From: Schaalia odontolytica
GTDB lineage: Bacteria; Actinomycetota; Actinomycetes; Actinomycetales; Actinomycetaceae
Length of the DNA: 64,000 nucleotides
Direction of reading: 5' to 3'
NCBI RefSeq assembly: GCF_009730335.1
Contig: NZ_CP046315.1
Span: 186,001 to 250,000 of the forward strand
Position 1 is the stretch's first letter. The number at the start of each line of letters is the position of its first letter. A model generated the notes under the pieces. It had not been told where the DNA came from and made no database searches. It worked only from the letters and a program-made list of their open reading frames with translations. Made by a program: the position numbers and the translations under genes. Below, in pieces: positions 17,052 to 24,283 of this stretch.

Positions 17052-17158
17052 CGGCTACCATTTAAAGCGTCCAAGTTTCGGGGCGCAGTTCACCCCTATC
17101 GACGAGGCCGGGGTCCCTTATGCGCTTTACTCCCGGCGCGCGTCGGGGAGAGGACATC

Positions 17159-18187
17159 ATGAAGTCTGTGCTGACCAGGAACGGGCGGCTGCGTGTGTGG
17201 GTGGTCCCCACGCTGATCGCCCTCATCGTCGTGTGCGCGGCGGCAGCCATGCTCATCGGCCGTTTTTCCGTGTCCCTGGAGGACGTGGTCGCGGCGGTGC
17301 GCGCACGGTTCTGGGGTGGCCCGGCGGTGCCCCCGCGCGTCAACTCGGTCGTGTTTGACCTGCGAGCGCCGCGCATCATCGTGGCGATCCTGATCGGCGG
17401 GGGCCTGTCGGTTGCCGGCGCCTCGTTCCAGTCGCTCTTCTCCAACCCCCTGGCCACACCGGACACCCTGGGCGTCGCGGCGGGCACGTGCGTCGGCGCG
17501 GTCATCGCCCTGTTGCTGGACTGGAACCTGATCGGAGTGCAGGCCGCGGCGCTCGTCGCGGGACTGGCGACGATGGCTTTTACGACGGCGATTTCACGCA
17601 CTCGCACGGGCGCCTTCAACGTCATCACGCTCGTGCTCGGCGGCGTCATCGTCTCCGCCCTGGCGAACGCTGTCCTCTCGCTCCTCAAGCTGACGGCCGA
17701 CCCGACGAGCCAGCTTCCCGAGATCACCTACTGGCTGATGGGCTCGCTCGCCGCGGTCACCTACCACCAGATCGCACTGGGCGCCCCCTTCATCATCGCG
17801 GGCGTCGTCGTCATCGTGGCGCTGCGCTGGCAGCTCAACATCCTCTCCCTCTCAGAGGACGAGGCCCGCTCCGCCGGCGTCAACGTCTCCCTCATGCGCG
17901 CGATCCTCATCGTCGCGTCGACGGTCATCACGGCCTCGGTCATTTCGATGTGCGGCCAGGTCGGCTGGGTCGGCCTGCTCGTACCGCACTGCGCGCGCAT
18001 GCTGTGCGGACAGAACAACCGCGCGGTGATCCCCGTGTCGCTGCTACTCGGGTCGGCGCTCATGATCGTCATCGATACGCTCGCGCGTTCCCTGTCGGCC
18101 TCGGAGATTCCCATTTCGATCCTGACGGCCATCATCGGCGCCCCCTTCTTTATCGTGCTGCTGCGCCGGACGGGAGGAGCGCGATGA
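17159..18187 (+). CDS. Fe(III)-siderophore ABC transporter permease (FecCD family)
   Basis: The 342-residue membrane protein of the FecCD family forms the channel for ferric siderophore import. Diagnostic pieces are the first helix after the N-terminus, LRAPRIIVAILIGGGLSVAGASFQ, NPLATPDTLGVAAG and the C-terminal PHCARMLCG. ATG 17159 is chosen because GGGGAGAGG lies just before it; ATG 17120 is in frame but has no ribosome site. It overlaps the ATPase gene by ATGA. A FecCD permease usually acts as a homodimer, so one gene is sufficient. Confidence 0.9.
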   Translation: MKSVLTRNGRLRVWVVPTLIALIVVCAAAAMLIGRFSVSLEDVVAAVRARFWGGPAVPPRVNSVVFDLRAPRIIVAILIGGGLSVAGASFQSLFSNPLATPDTLGVAAGTCVGAVIALLLDWNLIGVQAAALVAGLATMAFTTAISRTRTGAFNVITLVLGGVIVSALANAVLSLLKLTADPTSQLPEITYWLMGSLAAVTYHQIALGAPFIIAGVVVIVALRWQLNILSLSEDEARSAGVNVSLMRAILIVASTVITASVISMCGQVGWVGLLVPHCARMLCGQNNRAVIPVSLLLGSALMIVIDTLARSLSASEIPISILTAIIGAPFFIVLLRRTGGAR

Positions 18188-18984
18188 TTAGCGTCGAAAA
18201 CGCGACCTTCACCTATCCGGGCGCACCCTCCCCAATCCTGACGAACGTGTCCTTCGAGGTGCCCGAGCGCTCGCTCCTGGCCATCCTGGGTCCGAACGGC
18301 GCCGGCAAGACGACGCTGCTGCGCACCATGATCGGCCTGCAGAAGTGGGACAGCGGACGCACACTCATCGACGGCACCCCCATTTCCTCGATGTCGACCC
18401 GCGCGCTGGGCCGCGTCCTGTCCTACGTGCCGCAGGCCCGCAACGCATCGAACGTGGCGCTCACCGGCCTCGAGATGGTGATGGTCGGGCGAGCCCCGCA
18501 CATGCGCACCCTCGCACAGCCCGGAGCGCGCGAGGAACGCATGGCCCGCGACGTCCTCGACGAGGTAGGTGCCTCCCACCTGGCCGAGATGCCCTGCGCG
18601 ACCATGTCGGGCGGCCAGTTTCAGATGATCCTCATCGCCCGCGCCCTCGTCGCCGACCCGCGCGTCCTCGTGCTTGACGAGCCGGAGACCGGCCTCGATT
18701 TCCGCAACCAGCTGATCGTCCTGGGGCTCCTCGAGCGCCTTGTGAGGGACCGAGGCCTCGCCGTCATCATGAACACGCACTACCCGGCACACGCCCTGCG
18801 CGTCGCGGACCAGGTCGCGCTCTTCTCCTCCACTCACGAGGCCGTGGTGGGTCCGGCATCCTCCGTCATGAACGCGGACACCCTCGCGAGCATCTTCGGG
18901 GTGGACGTGGCGATCGGCAGCGTCGCCTTCGAGGGAGAGGACGTGCAGGCGATCGTCCCAGTTCGACTGAGTGGAGATAAGTAG
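18184..18984 (+). CDS. Fe(III)-siderophore ABC transporter ATPase (FepC-like)
   Basis: The 266-residue ATPase powers ferric siderophore import. Walker A is GPNGAGKTT, the signature is MSGGQFQ, Walker B is VLVLDEPETGLD and the switch histidine is in NTHYPAHA. It begins at ATG 18184 within the permease stop (ATGA), so it is translationally coupled to the permease. Confidence 0.92.
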   Translation: MISVENATFTYPGAPSPILTNVSFEVPERSLLAILGPNGAGKTTLLRTMIGLQKWDSGRTLIDGTPISSMSTRALGRVLSYVPQARNASNVALTGLEMVMVGRAPHMRTLAQPGAREERMARDVLDEVGASHLAEMPCATMSGGQFQMILIARALVADPRVLVLDEPETGLDFRNQLIVLGLLERLVRDRGLAVIMNTHYPAHALRVADQVALFSSTHEAVVGPASSVMNADTLASIFGVDVAIGSVAFEGEDVQAIVPVRLSGDK

Positions 18985-19182
18985 CGCCGTCACGCGGAAA
19001 ACTACTTCGTCACGATTGTGCAGGTCAGCCACATTTTCACCGCGAGTGCGGTACCGTATGACTGTGATTCCGCACGCCCAGTCCGGGGGCATCGATGCCG
19101 GGCAGGGGCAACGGGACCATGTCGACTCCGCAGACGGGGCCGAACGGTGCCCCAGCGTTGGGGCGAACACGAAGGAGGGCCC

Positions 19183-19392
19183 ATGGCTACCGGGACCATC
19201 AAGTGGTTCAACGACGCCAAAGGCTTCGGATTCATCACTCCTGATGACGAATCCGGCGACGTCTTCGTGCACTATTCAAACATCATCGGCCAATCTGGGC
19301 GCCGTACTCTTCTAGAGGGCGAGAAGGTCGAATATGAGGCGATTGAAGGACCAAAGGGCCTCCAAGCTATGAATGTGGCACGAGCCGAGTGA
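19183..19392 (+). CDS. cspA: Cold-shock protein (CspA family)
   Basis: The 69-residue single cold-shock domain has RNP1 KGFGFI and RNP2 VFVHYS, the nucleic-acid binding strands. It probably acts as an RNA chaperone. The start follows a strong GAAGGAGG. Between the ABC ATPase gene and this ATG lie about 200 nt with no gene, so a long structured leader is possible, as in other csp mRNAs. Confidence 0.92.
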   Translation: MATGTIKWFNDAKGFGFITPDDESGDVFVHYSNIIGQSGRRTLLEGEKVEYEAIEGPKGLQAMNVARAE

Positions 19393-19396
19393 CCGT

Positions 19397-19429
19397 GTGT
19401 GCCCGGGTGGAGTCCCCACTCGGGCACAC
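19397..19429 (+). terminator. Hairpin after cspA
   Basis: gtgtgcccgggtgg pairs with ccactcgggcacac around a short loop, five bases after the cspA stop. There is no long U-run. Confidence 0.6.
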
Positions 19430-19587
19430 TTGCACGAAGTGACATGTTCTCCACTGATCTTCATGCATGTCTTTTTCGTTGATAAAACAACGCTTTAATA
19501 GCTTTTTGCAATGGCTGTGCCATGCCTTACAAGGGCTTGTGCGGTATAGACCGAGCGGTGGAATCCGCGTAGAATTGGTGCTGCACC

Positions 19588-19620
19588 AAGGGGGGCGACC
19601 AGGAGTCAGCCCCCTTTTTT
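19588..19620 (+). terminator. Intrinsic terminator inside a gene-free leader
   Basis: A GGGGGGC stem pairs with GCCCCC and is followed by six T residues. The nearest upstream gene (cspA) already has its own hairpin at 19397, so this one ends a separate short transcript or acts as an attenuator for the gene at 19727. No CDS is supported in 19430-19726. Confidence 0.6.
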
Positions 19621-19726
19621 GATGCCGTCGCCCACCCGGGCGGCACGGACCAACAGGTTCACAAACACGCTGGCGTGCGGGGCGCGCTTCGTGCTTCCGC
19701 GCGAAGACACTCATAAGGAGAACCCC

Positions 19727-19945
19727 ATGAACCAGATCGTCAAGGCTGAAACCGCCCCCACCATGTCCCAGGCCACCGCCTCGGCTTCCGTTCTCATCGC
19801 CCTGATCGTTGTCCTCGCGGGCCTCGGCGTGTTCGCTGCCCTTCAGGTTGCTTCCGTCGCGTCGGTCGTCTTCGCGATCGTCATCGCTCTGACCGCCCTG
19901 ATCGTTTCCCCCGCTCTTCTCTCGATCGCTCACACTCGCGCCTGA
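19727..19945 (+). CDS. Small hydrophobic membrane protein (72 aa)
   Basis: The 72-residue product has a polar N-terminus of about 15 residues and two long hydrophobic segments (SVLIALIVVLAGLGVFAAL and VVFAIVIALTALIVSPALL). AAGGAG lies 6 nt before the ATG. Family not recognised. It is flanked by terminators on both sides and looks like a single-gene unit. Confidence 0.65.
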   Translation: MNQIVKAETAPTMSQATASASVLIALIVVLAGLGVFAALQVASVASVVFAIVIALTALIVSPALLSIAHTRA

Positions 19946-19988
19946 GCCTATACGGGGCGCGTGAACGACACGCGCCCCACCCCCGCCA

Positions 19989-20018
19989 GCGTGACACCGC
20001 AGAGGTGTCACGCTTTTT
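19989..20018 (+). terminator. Intrinsic terminator
   Basis: gcgtgacacc pairs with ggtgtcacgc around a 4-nt loop and is followed by five T residues. Confidence 0.85.
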
Positions 20019-20177
20019 CGTTGCTTTCTTAGCTTCTTTGCGTCTTGGCTTCTTTGTTTCTCTTATCCCTGTAGCGCCGTTTCCCGTGCTCCCATCCTTG
20101 CGGCACCACCCCCTTGCTCTCGGCTTCAGCAGCTCACATCCCCCGGGATTGGCCAAAACACAGACAGGTCCCTCGAC

Positions 20178-20254
20178 GGGGGGAATTGCGCCATGCAAGG
20201 GTGCGACACGCCGGCGACACGCCGTCAGAGCGCTTCGCATGGCGCAAAAACCCC
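20178..20254. repeat. Conserved-loop hairpin element, copy 2
   Basis: The arms carry TTGCGCCATGC and its exact complement GCATGGCGCAA, inside G-rich and C-rich ends. The loop CGACACGCCGGCGACACGCC (20204-20223) is identical to that of copy 1 at 5139-5214. Stem base pairs after the shared CAT differ in both strands (T-A/A-T versus G-C/C-G), so pairing is conserved. The rest of 19946-20435 holds no supported gene. Confidence 0.7.
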
Positions 20255-20435
20255 ACACCACCCCGGCGTCGGTCACCACGGCGTTTAACAGTGAGGCTCT
20301 GACACCTAGGGCTACGGAAGGACCGAAGGTAACGTCCTGAGCACAGCGCGCACGCTGAACGGATCAACAGGAGGTGCCACGGTCTGATGTCCAGCTGGGC
20401 AGCGCAGCAACACCCATCGTCCCTTTACCCGAGAT

Positions 20436-20464
20436 TTGCATATTGTGCTCTCCCCCACTAAAGT
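20436..20464 (+). promoter_or_regulatory. Promoter of the toxin operon
   Basis: TTGCAT (20436-20441) and TAAAGT (20459-20464) are separated by exactly 17 bp. An AAGGAGG follows before the first gene at 20498. Confidence 0.5.
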
Positions 20465-20497
20465 CCGTCTATTAAGCACGACATCAAGGAGGATGCC

Positions 20498-20794
20498 ATG
20501 AGCGATTTTCAGATGAATCCTGCGGATGTCCAAGAGGCATCCGTACTTATGAGTCGCTTGGCCGACAGAATGTCCGACTTGGAGCTCACCAAGTCGGATG
20601 ATTCCCTCGACTGTGGGGACACCGCTGTGCAGGAGGCACTGGCGTACTTCGTCTCCATGTACAACAAGCGCGGCCAAACGACGCGAACATGGCTCAATGG
20701 ATGCTCCGACAGCCTACATGCCACCGCACAAGCATCCGAAGACACCGACGATGAAGCAGCGGAGTTCTTCGCAGCCCTTCGAGCCAAGCTGTAG
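20498..20794 (+). CDS. WXG100-like type VII secretion partner protein
   Basis: The 98-residue, mostly helical acidic protein has the length of the WXG100/Esx family. Its two predicted helices flank a central turn containing WLNG (Trp65, Gly68). Such proteins pair with the WXG-like N-terminus of a toxin and guide it to the ESX/type VII export channel. AAGGAGG sits 7 nt before the ATG. The toxin gene starts 13 bp after its stop, so the pair is one transcript. The motif is WxxG rather than strict WxG, so the family call is moderate. Confidence 0.65.
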   Translation: MSDFQMNPADVQEASVLMSRLADRMSDLELTKSDDSLDCGDTAVQEALAYFVSMYNKRGQTTRTWLNGCSDSLHATAQASEDTDDEAAEFFAALRAKL

Positions 20795-20807
20795 GAATGA
20801 GGCAATC

Positions 20808-22124
20808 ATGTCAACACGGTTTTCACAGCGCTTCCCAGCAGTAACAGGAGACCTTGGCGGACTTTGGTCGAGCCAGAACGAAATCAGAAATCGTAGGCGA
20901 GATATTCGCGATTTGGGCACGAGCCTCACCGGCGCTATCAGTACGTGTGACGATTGGACAGGACTCGCTAAAGAGGCCTTTATCAACAGTGCAACAGCGG
21001 AACAAAAAGAGATCAACATTTGGGAAGACGGATGCCTCCAGGCTGCCAACGCTTTGAAGAGCTACTACTTCACCCTGGAGTGGGTTATCAGCTCTGTCAA
21101 CAACATTCGCGCCCAAGCAGACGAATTGTGGGCGCAATTCCAAGCAATGTCCCCAGAAACCAGATCAAGTCAACACGCTGAGATTGAGGGCGAACTAGCT
21201 TATCTCCAGAAATCCTACGACGACGCGAAACATATCCTGTCAGAAGAAGCGTTAAATACGGCCGCTATTCTCAGGGAGGCCTTGTACTTCACGCCGGAGG
21301 ATATTCATACGGAGACTCTTAAGAATGGCAAAATACGGAGACTCGATTATGGGGATACTCGCTCCCTGACATATACAGAACTGCAAGAAATACTCGACCG
21401 GCTAGCTGACCCTTCATCCTCTCTTTTCAATATCGATCAGGGCCGCATTGGCGACTGCCACTTACTCGCCTCGCTAAACGCTTACAACCAGAGCGAAAAA
21501 GGACGCGAACATCTCGCAAAGATGATCACTCCTCTCTACGACTCCGATAATAGATTTGTCGGTTTCTTCGTCACTTTGCCTGGATATGACGGTGGCCACC
21601 AACGCGTCTTTGTGCAAGATGTCCTCGTTCACGGCAACGGAGACGACACGCAGGCGGACATAGCTTCTATCTTCGAAAAGGCCTTCATTCAGGCACATAT
21701 GGGAGGAACGCAAGGAAAGTTCCCTGCATGGGGAGCATCAGGAAGCTTCAGCGCTTGGACAATGAAGGACATCTCTGGGGAGAATGCAGCAATAACTGCC
21801 AATCTGGGATTTGATCGAGACGCCATGAAAGAAGCCGCTATCAACGGCATCCAAGCAGAGAAACCTGTTGTCGCAGAATCCAGTATCGCCACACACGACA
21901 CGACCGTCACCACCCCCGACGGGAGTCGCGAGAATATTCAAATTGTCTCCCAACACGCATATACGGTGGTTGGAGCAGACGAGAACGGAGTGACCCTCAT
22001 AAACCCCTGGGGACATAACAAACTGAGTGATAATCCAGACATCCATACGGATGCGACCTTCACGATGAGCTGGAAAGATTTCTACGCAAACTTTGGCGAT
22101 GTCACCGTTGGGCGCATCCCATGA
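20808..22124 (+). CDS. Type VII-type toxin with calpain-like cysteine protease domain
   Basis: The 438-residue protein has two parts. Residues 1 to about 130 are helical with a Trp-Thr-Gly motif (W50-G52) as in WXG100/LXG toxin N-termini; there is no signal peptide. Residues about 195-438 look like a papain/calpain C2 peptidase: Gln211 and Cys217 in DQGRIGDCHLL, His383 in SQHAYTVVG and Asn399 in NPWG, the calpain Gln-Cys-His-Asn set in the right order. ATG 20808 is chosen from the operon spacing. Its stop overlaps the first downstream gene (ATGA). I infer a secreted protease toxin; the substrate is unknown. Confidence 0.78.
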   Translation: MSTRFSQRFPAVTGDLGGLWSSQNEIRNRRRDIRDLGTSLTGAISTCDDWTGLAKEAFINSATAEQKEINIWEDGCLQAANALKSYYFTLEWVISSVNNIRAQADELWAQFQAMSPETRSSQHAEIEGELAYLQKSYDDAKHILSEEALNTAAILREALYFTPEDIHTETLKNGKIRRLDYGDTRSLTYTELQEILDRLADPSSSLFNIDQGRIGDCHLLASLNAYNQSEKGREHLAKMITPLYDSDNRFVGFFVTLPGYDGGHQRVFVQDVLVHGNGDDTQADIASIFEKAFIQAHMGGTQGKFPAWGASGSFSAWTMKDISGENAAITANLGFDRDAMKEAAINGIQAEKPVVAESSIATHDTTVTTPDGSRENIQIVSQHAYTVVGADENGVTLINPWGHNKLSDNPDIHTDATFTMSWKDFYANFGDVTVGRIP

Positions 22125-22591
22125 GCATCAGACCCGCACGCATCCGCGCCATCGTCATGGCCATTCTCGTCCTGGCGTTCGTCATCCCCTGGACCTACGC
22201 ACACATCGCCTACGCCTGGCCCTGGAAAGAACAATCCACAGGCAACGCCTGCACCGGCCGATACTACCTCACTCCGTACGACGAGCATCGCCCCATCAAC
22301 TTGGGCACACTCTCCGATGGACGAACCGTTTTCATGGGCATGACAGGAAAAGTCTCCATGGGACGCAAAATTGGTTCCTTCGGCCTGTCAGCACGCAACA
22401 ACAACAATCATTACGAGTCCATCGGGGGCGCCACTGAGCTTCACCGAGGCGACAGCATCACCGTCGAAGGGGTCGGCACCTTCACCCTGAAGGAAGCACA
22501 CTCAGACATCGTCTGGTTCACCCCCAACCCAGGAAAAGCACTGTTCTGCTTTGACCCAGATCCCTCATTCACCGTCCGTGAAGAGCCCTAA
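22121..22591 (+). CDS. Candidate immunity protein 1 (type A)
   Basis: The 156-residue protein has one N-terminal membrane helix (about residues 9-28, ending IPWTYAHIAYAW) and an outside domain of predicted beta strands. The outside domain has two conserved cysteines (ACTGRYYL and LFCFDPDP) that could form a disulfide. It starts within the toxin stop (ATGA), so it is made together with the toxin. Three paralogues follow. Coupling to a toxin gene and external location suggest an immunity protein against a protease that arrives at the cell surface; this is inference. Confidence 0.68.
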   Translation: MSIRPARIRAIVMAILVLAFVIPWTYAHIAYAWPWKEQSTGNACTGRYYLTPYDEHRPINLGTLSDGRTVFMGMTGKVSMGRKIGSFGLSARNNNNHYESIGGATELHRGDSITVEGVGTFTLKEAHSDIVWFTPNPGKALFCFDPDPSFTVREEP

Positions 22592-22631
22592 CACACCCAC
22601 TGACGACAGCACCCACCATAGAAGCACACCC

Positions 22632-23129
22632 ATGAGTACCACACACAGCCGCACACGCACACGCATCCGCGCCATCGTCGTGGCCATCCTCGTCCTGGCA
22701 TTCGTCATCCCCTGGACCTACGCCCACATCGCCTACGCCTGGCCCTGGAAACGATTCCAAACGGGCACCCGCATCACCTGCCAGGGCCAGTACCTGGTAG
22801 GAGCAGAACCTAACCAGAACGCGACGCGCCTAGGAACACTGACCAACGACTCGTTGGTCAGGCTTGACGCCTGGGGAGAAATCCGTATGGGTGCTGAGAC
22901 TGCAGGCTTCACCCTATTCACGATTGAAGGCAACCACGTGAACGACATCGCTCACGTACCAGAACTGCAGCTCGGGGAGTCCACCACCGTCGCGGGGGTG
23001 GGTACCTTCACCCTCAAGGAAGCCCACTCCGGCACCGTCTGGTTCACCCCCAACCCCGGCGGAGCGGCCTTCTGTTTCGACCCAGACCCCACCTTCACCG
23101 TCTACGACTACGCACAACAAGGTCACTAA
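22632..23129 (+). CDS. Candidate immunity protein 2 (type B)
   Basis: 165 residues, paralogue of the preceding protein. The N-terminal helix and the C-terminal block VGTFTLKEAHSGTVWFTPNP are nearly identical. The middle differs: KRFQTGTRITCQGQYL replaces the type A KEQSTGNACTGRYYL. ATG 22632 is chosen by alignment with the paralogues; earlier in-frame codons lie inside the previous gene. Confidence 0.66.
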   Translation: MSTTHSRTRTRIRAIVVAILVLAFVIPWTYAHIAYAWPWKRFQTGTRITCQGQYLVGAEPNQNATRLGTLTNDSLVRLDAWGEIRMGAETAGFTLFTIEGNHVNDIAHVPELQLGESTTVAGVGTFTLKEAHSGTVWFTPNPGGAAFCFDPDPTFTVYDYAQQGH

Positions 23130-23160
23130 CACCGGCCATCTCCACCAGGGAGCACGACCC

Positions 23161-23631
23161 ATGAGCATCAGACCCGCACGCGTCCGCGCCATCGTCGTGG
23201 CCGTCCTCGTCCTGGCCTTCGTCATCCCCTGGACCTACGCACACATCGCCTACTCCTGGGACTGGAAAGAACAATCCACAGGTGAGGCCTGCACCGGCCG
23301 ATACTACCTCACCCCATACGACAAGCAACGATCCATGAAACTGGGAACCATCTCCGACGGACGCCTCGTCTACATCGGTATTTCCGGAAAAGTCTCCATG
23401 GGACGCCAGATCGGCTCCTTCGGCCTATCGGCACGCGACGACAACGACCACTTCGACTTCCTCGGGGGTGCTGAGGATTTACACCTCGGCGACACTACCA
23501 CCATCGAGGGGGTCGGCACCTTCACCCTCAAGGAAGCACACTCCGGCATCGTCTGGTTCACCCCCAACCCAGGGAAAGCAACATTCTGCTTTGACCCAGA
23601 TCCCACATTCACGTTCCGTGACTTCCCATAA
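23161..23631 (+). CDS. Candidate immunity protein 3 (type A)
   Basis: 156 residues, very close to protein 1, including the KEQSTGEACTGRYYL block. It begins exactly 1040 bp after gene 1, so genes 3-4 look like a tandem duplication of genes 1-2. Differences are concentrated in the middle of the outside domain. Confidence 0.66.
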   Translation: MSIRPARVRAIVVAVLVLAFVIPWTYAHIAYSWDWKEQSTGEACTGRYYLTPYDKQRSMKLGTISDGRLVYIGISGKVSMGRQIGSFGLSARDDNDHFDFLGGAEDLHLGDTTTIEGVGTFTLKEAHSGIVWFTPNPGKATFCFDPDPTFTFRDFP

Positions 23632-23674
23632 CAAACTCACGGACGACAACCACCATCACCACAGAAGCACACCC

Positions 23675-24160
23675 ATGAGCATCAGACCCGCACGCGTCCG
23701 CGCCATCGTCGTGGCCATCCTCGTCCTGGCATTCATCATCCCCTGGACCTACGCCCACATCGCCTACGCCTGGCGATGGAAACGATTCCAAACGGGCACC
23801 CGCATCACCTGCCAGGACAGGTATCTTGTAAGTGGCAATCCTCACCAACCATCGCAACTACTGGGAAACCTGTCGAGTGGCTTACCCGTGCTTGTCAGGG
23901 TCAAGGGTGAAGTTGTCATCGGAACAGAAACCGCCAGTCTGGGGCTATCTGCGGTTGACGGCGAGAACTTCCATCGCCTCGGCCTCGTCACTGAGATTCA
24001 TCGAGGCGAGTCCACCACCATCGCGGGGGTGGGTACCTTCACCCTCAAGGAAGCCCACTCCGGCACCGTCTGGTTCACCCCCAACCCCGGCGGAGCGGCC
24101 TTCTGTTTCGACCCAGACCCCACATTCACGATGAACAACTTCGCACAACAAGGCCACTGA
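23675..24160 (+). CDS. Candidate immunity protein 4 (type B)
   Basis: 161 residues, paralogue of protein 2 with KRFQTGTRITCQDRYL and the common C-terminal block. It begins 1043 bp after gene 2. The central region (about residues 55-110) is strongly diverged from protein 2, while both ends and the surrounding DNA are nearly identical, a pattern expected when the recognition surface changes. Confidence 0.66.
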   Translation: MSIRPARVRAIVVAILVLAFIIPWTYAHIAYAWRWKRFQTGTRITCQDRYLVSGNPHQPSQLLGNLSSGLPVLVRVKGEVVIGTETASLGLSAVDGENFHRLGLVTEIHRGESTTIAGVGTFTLKEAHSGTVWFTPNPGGAAFCFDPDPTFTMNNFAQQGH

Positions 24161-24220
24161 CGACAACAACCGCCCCAGCGGAGCACCCGCAATCCACCCA
24201 CCAACGGTAGAGACGAGGGA

Positions 24221-24242
24221 TGGGGACCCACCAGGATCCCCA
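24221..24242. terminator. Probable terminator at the end of the toxin operon
   Basis: tggggacc and ggatcccca form a stem with one bulged base around a 5-nt loop, between the last candidate immunity gene and the convergent hemL. Confidence 0.45.
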
Positions 24243-24283
24243 CCCCTGAGCCGTTCACGCCACAGATGACGCGACGCGGTCGA

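Larger units (their letters stand above)
15620..17092 (+). mobile_element. IS3-family insertion sequence (IS150-like), apparently intact
   Basis: Terminal inverted repeats begin TGAACTGC and share about 20 of 26 bases (left 15620, right ending 17092). CCC flanks both ends (15617-15619 and 17093-17095), a 3-bp target duplication normal for this family. Two overlapping transposase frames are complete. It probably still can transpose. Confidence 0.9.
15603..17113. terminator. Hairpin split in its loop by the IS3 element
   Basis: ccccggcctcgtc (15603-15615) and gacgaggccgggg (17101-17113) are perfect 13-bp complements. Removing the IS and one CCC target duplication leaves them about 9 nt apart, as a compact hairpin between the binding-protein and permease genes. 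The arms also contain the frequent 12-mer ACGAGGCCGGGG. Confidence 0.75.

Noticed and set aside
19881-20279. Reverse-strand open frame across the hairpin element
   Set aside because: A similar peptide can be read from copy 1, but only because the loop DNA is identical. The conserved stem pairing explains the sequence better than coding.
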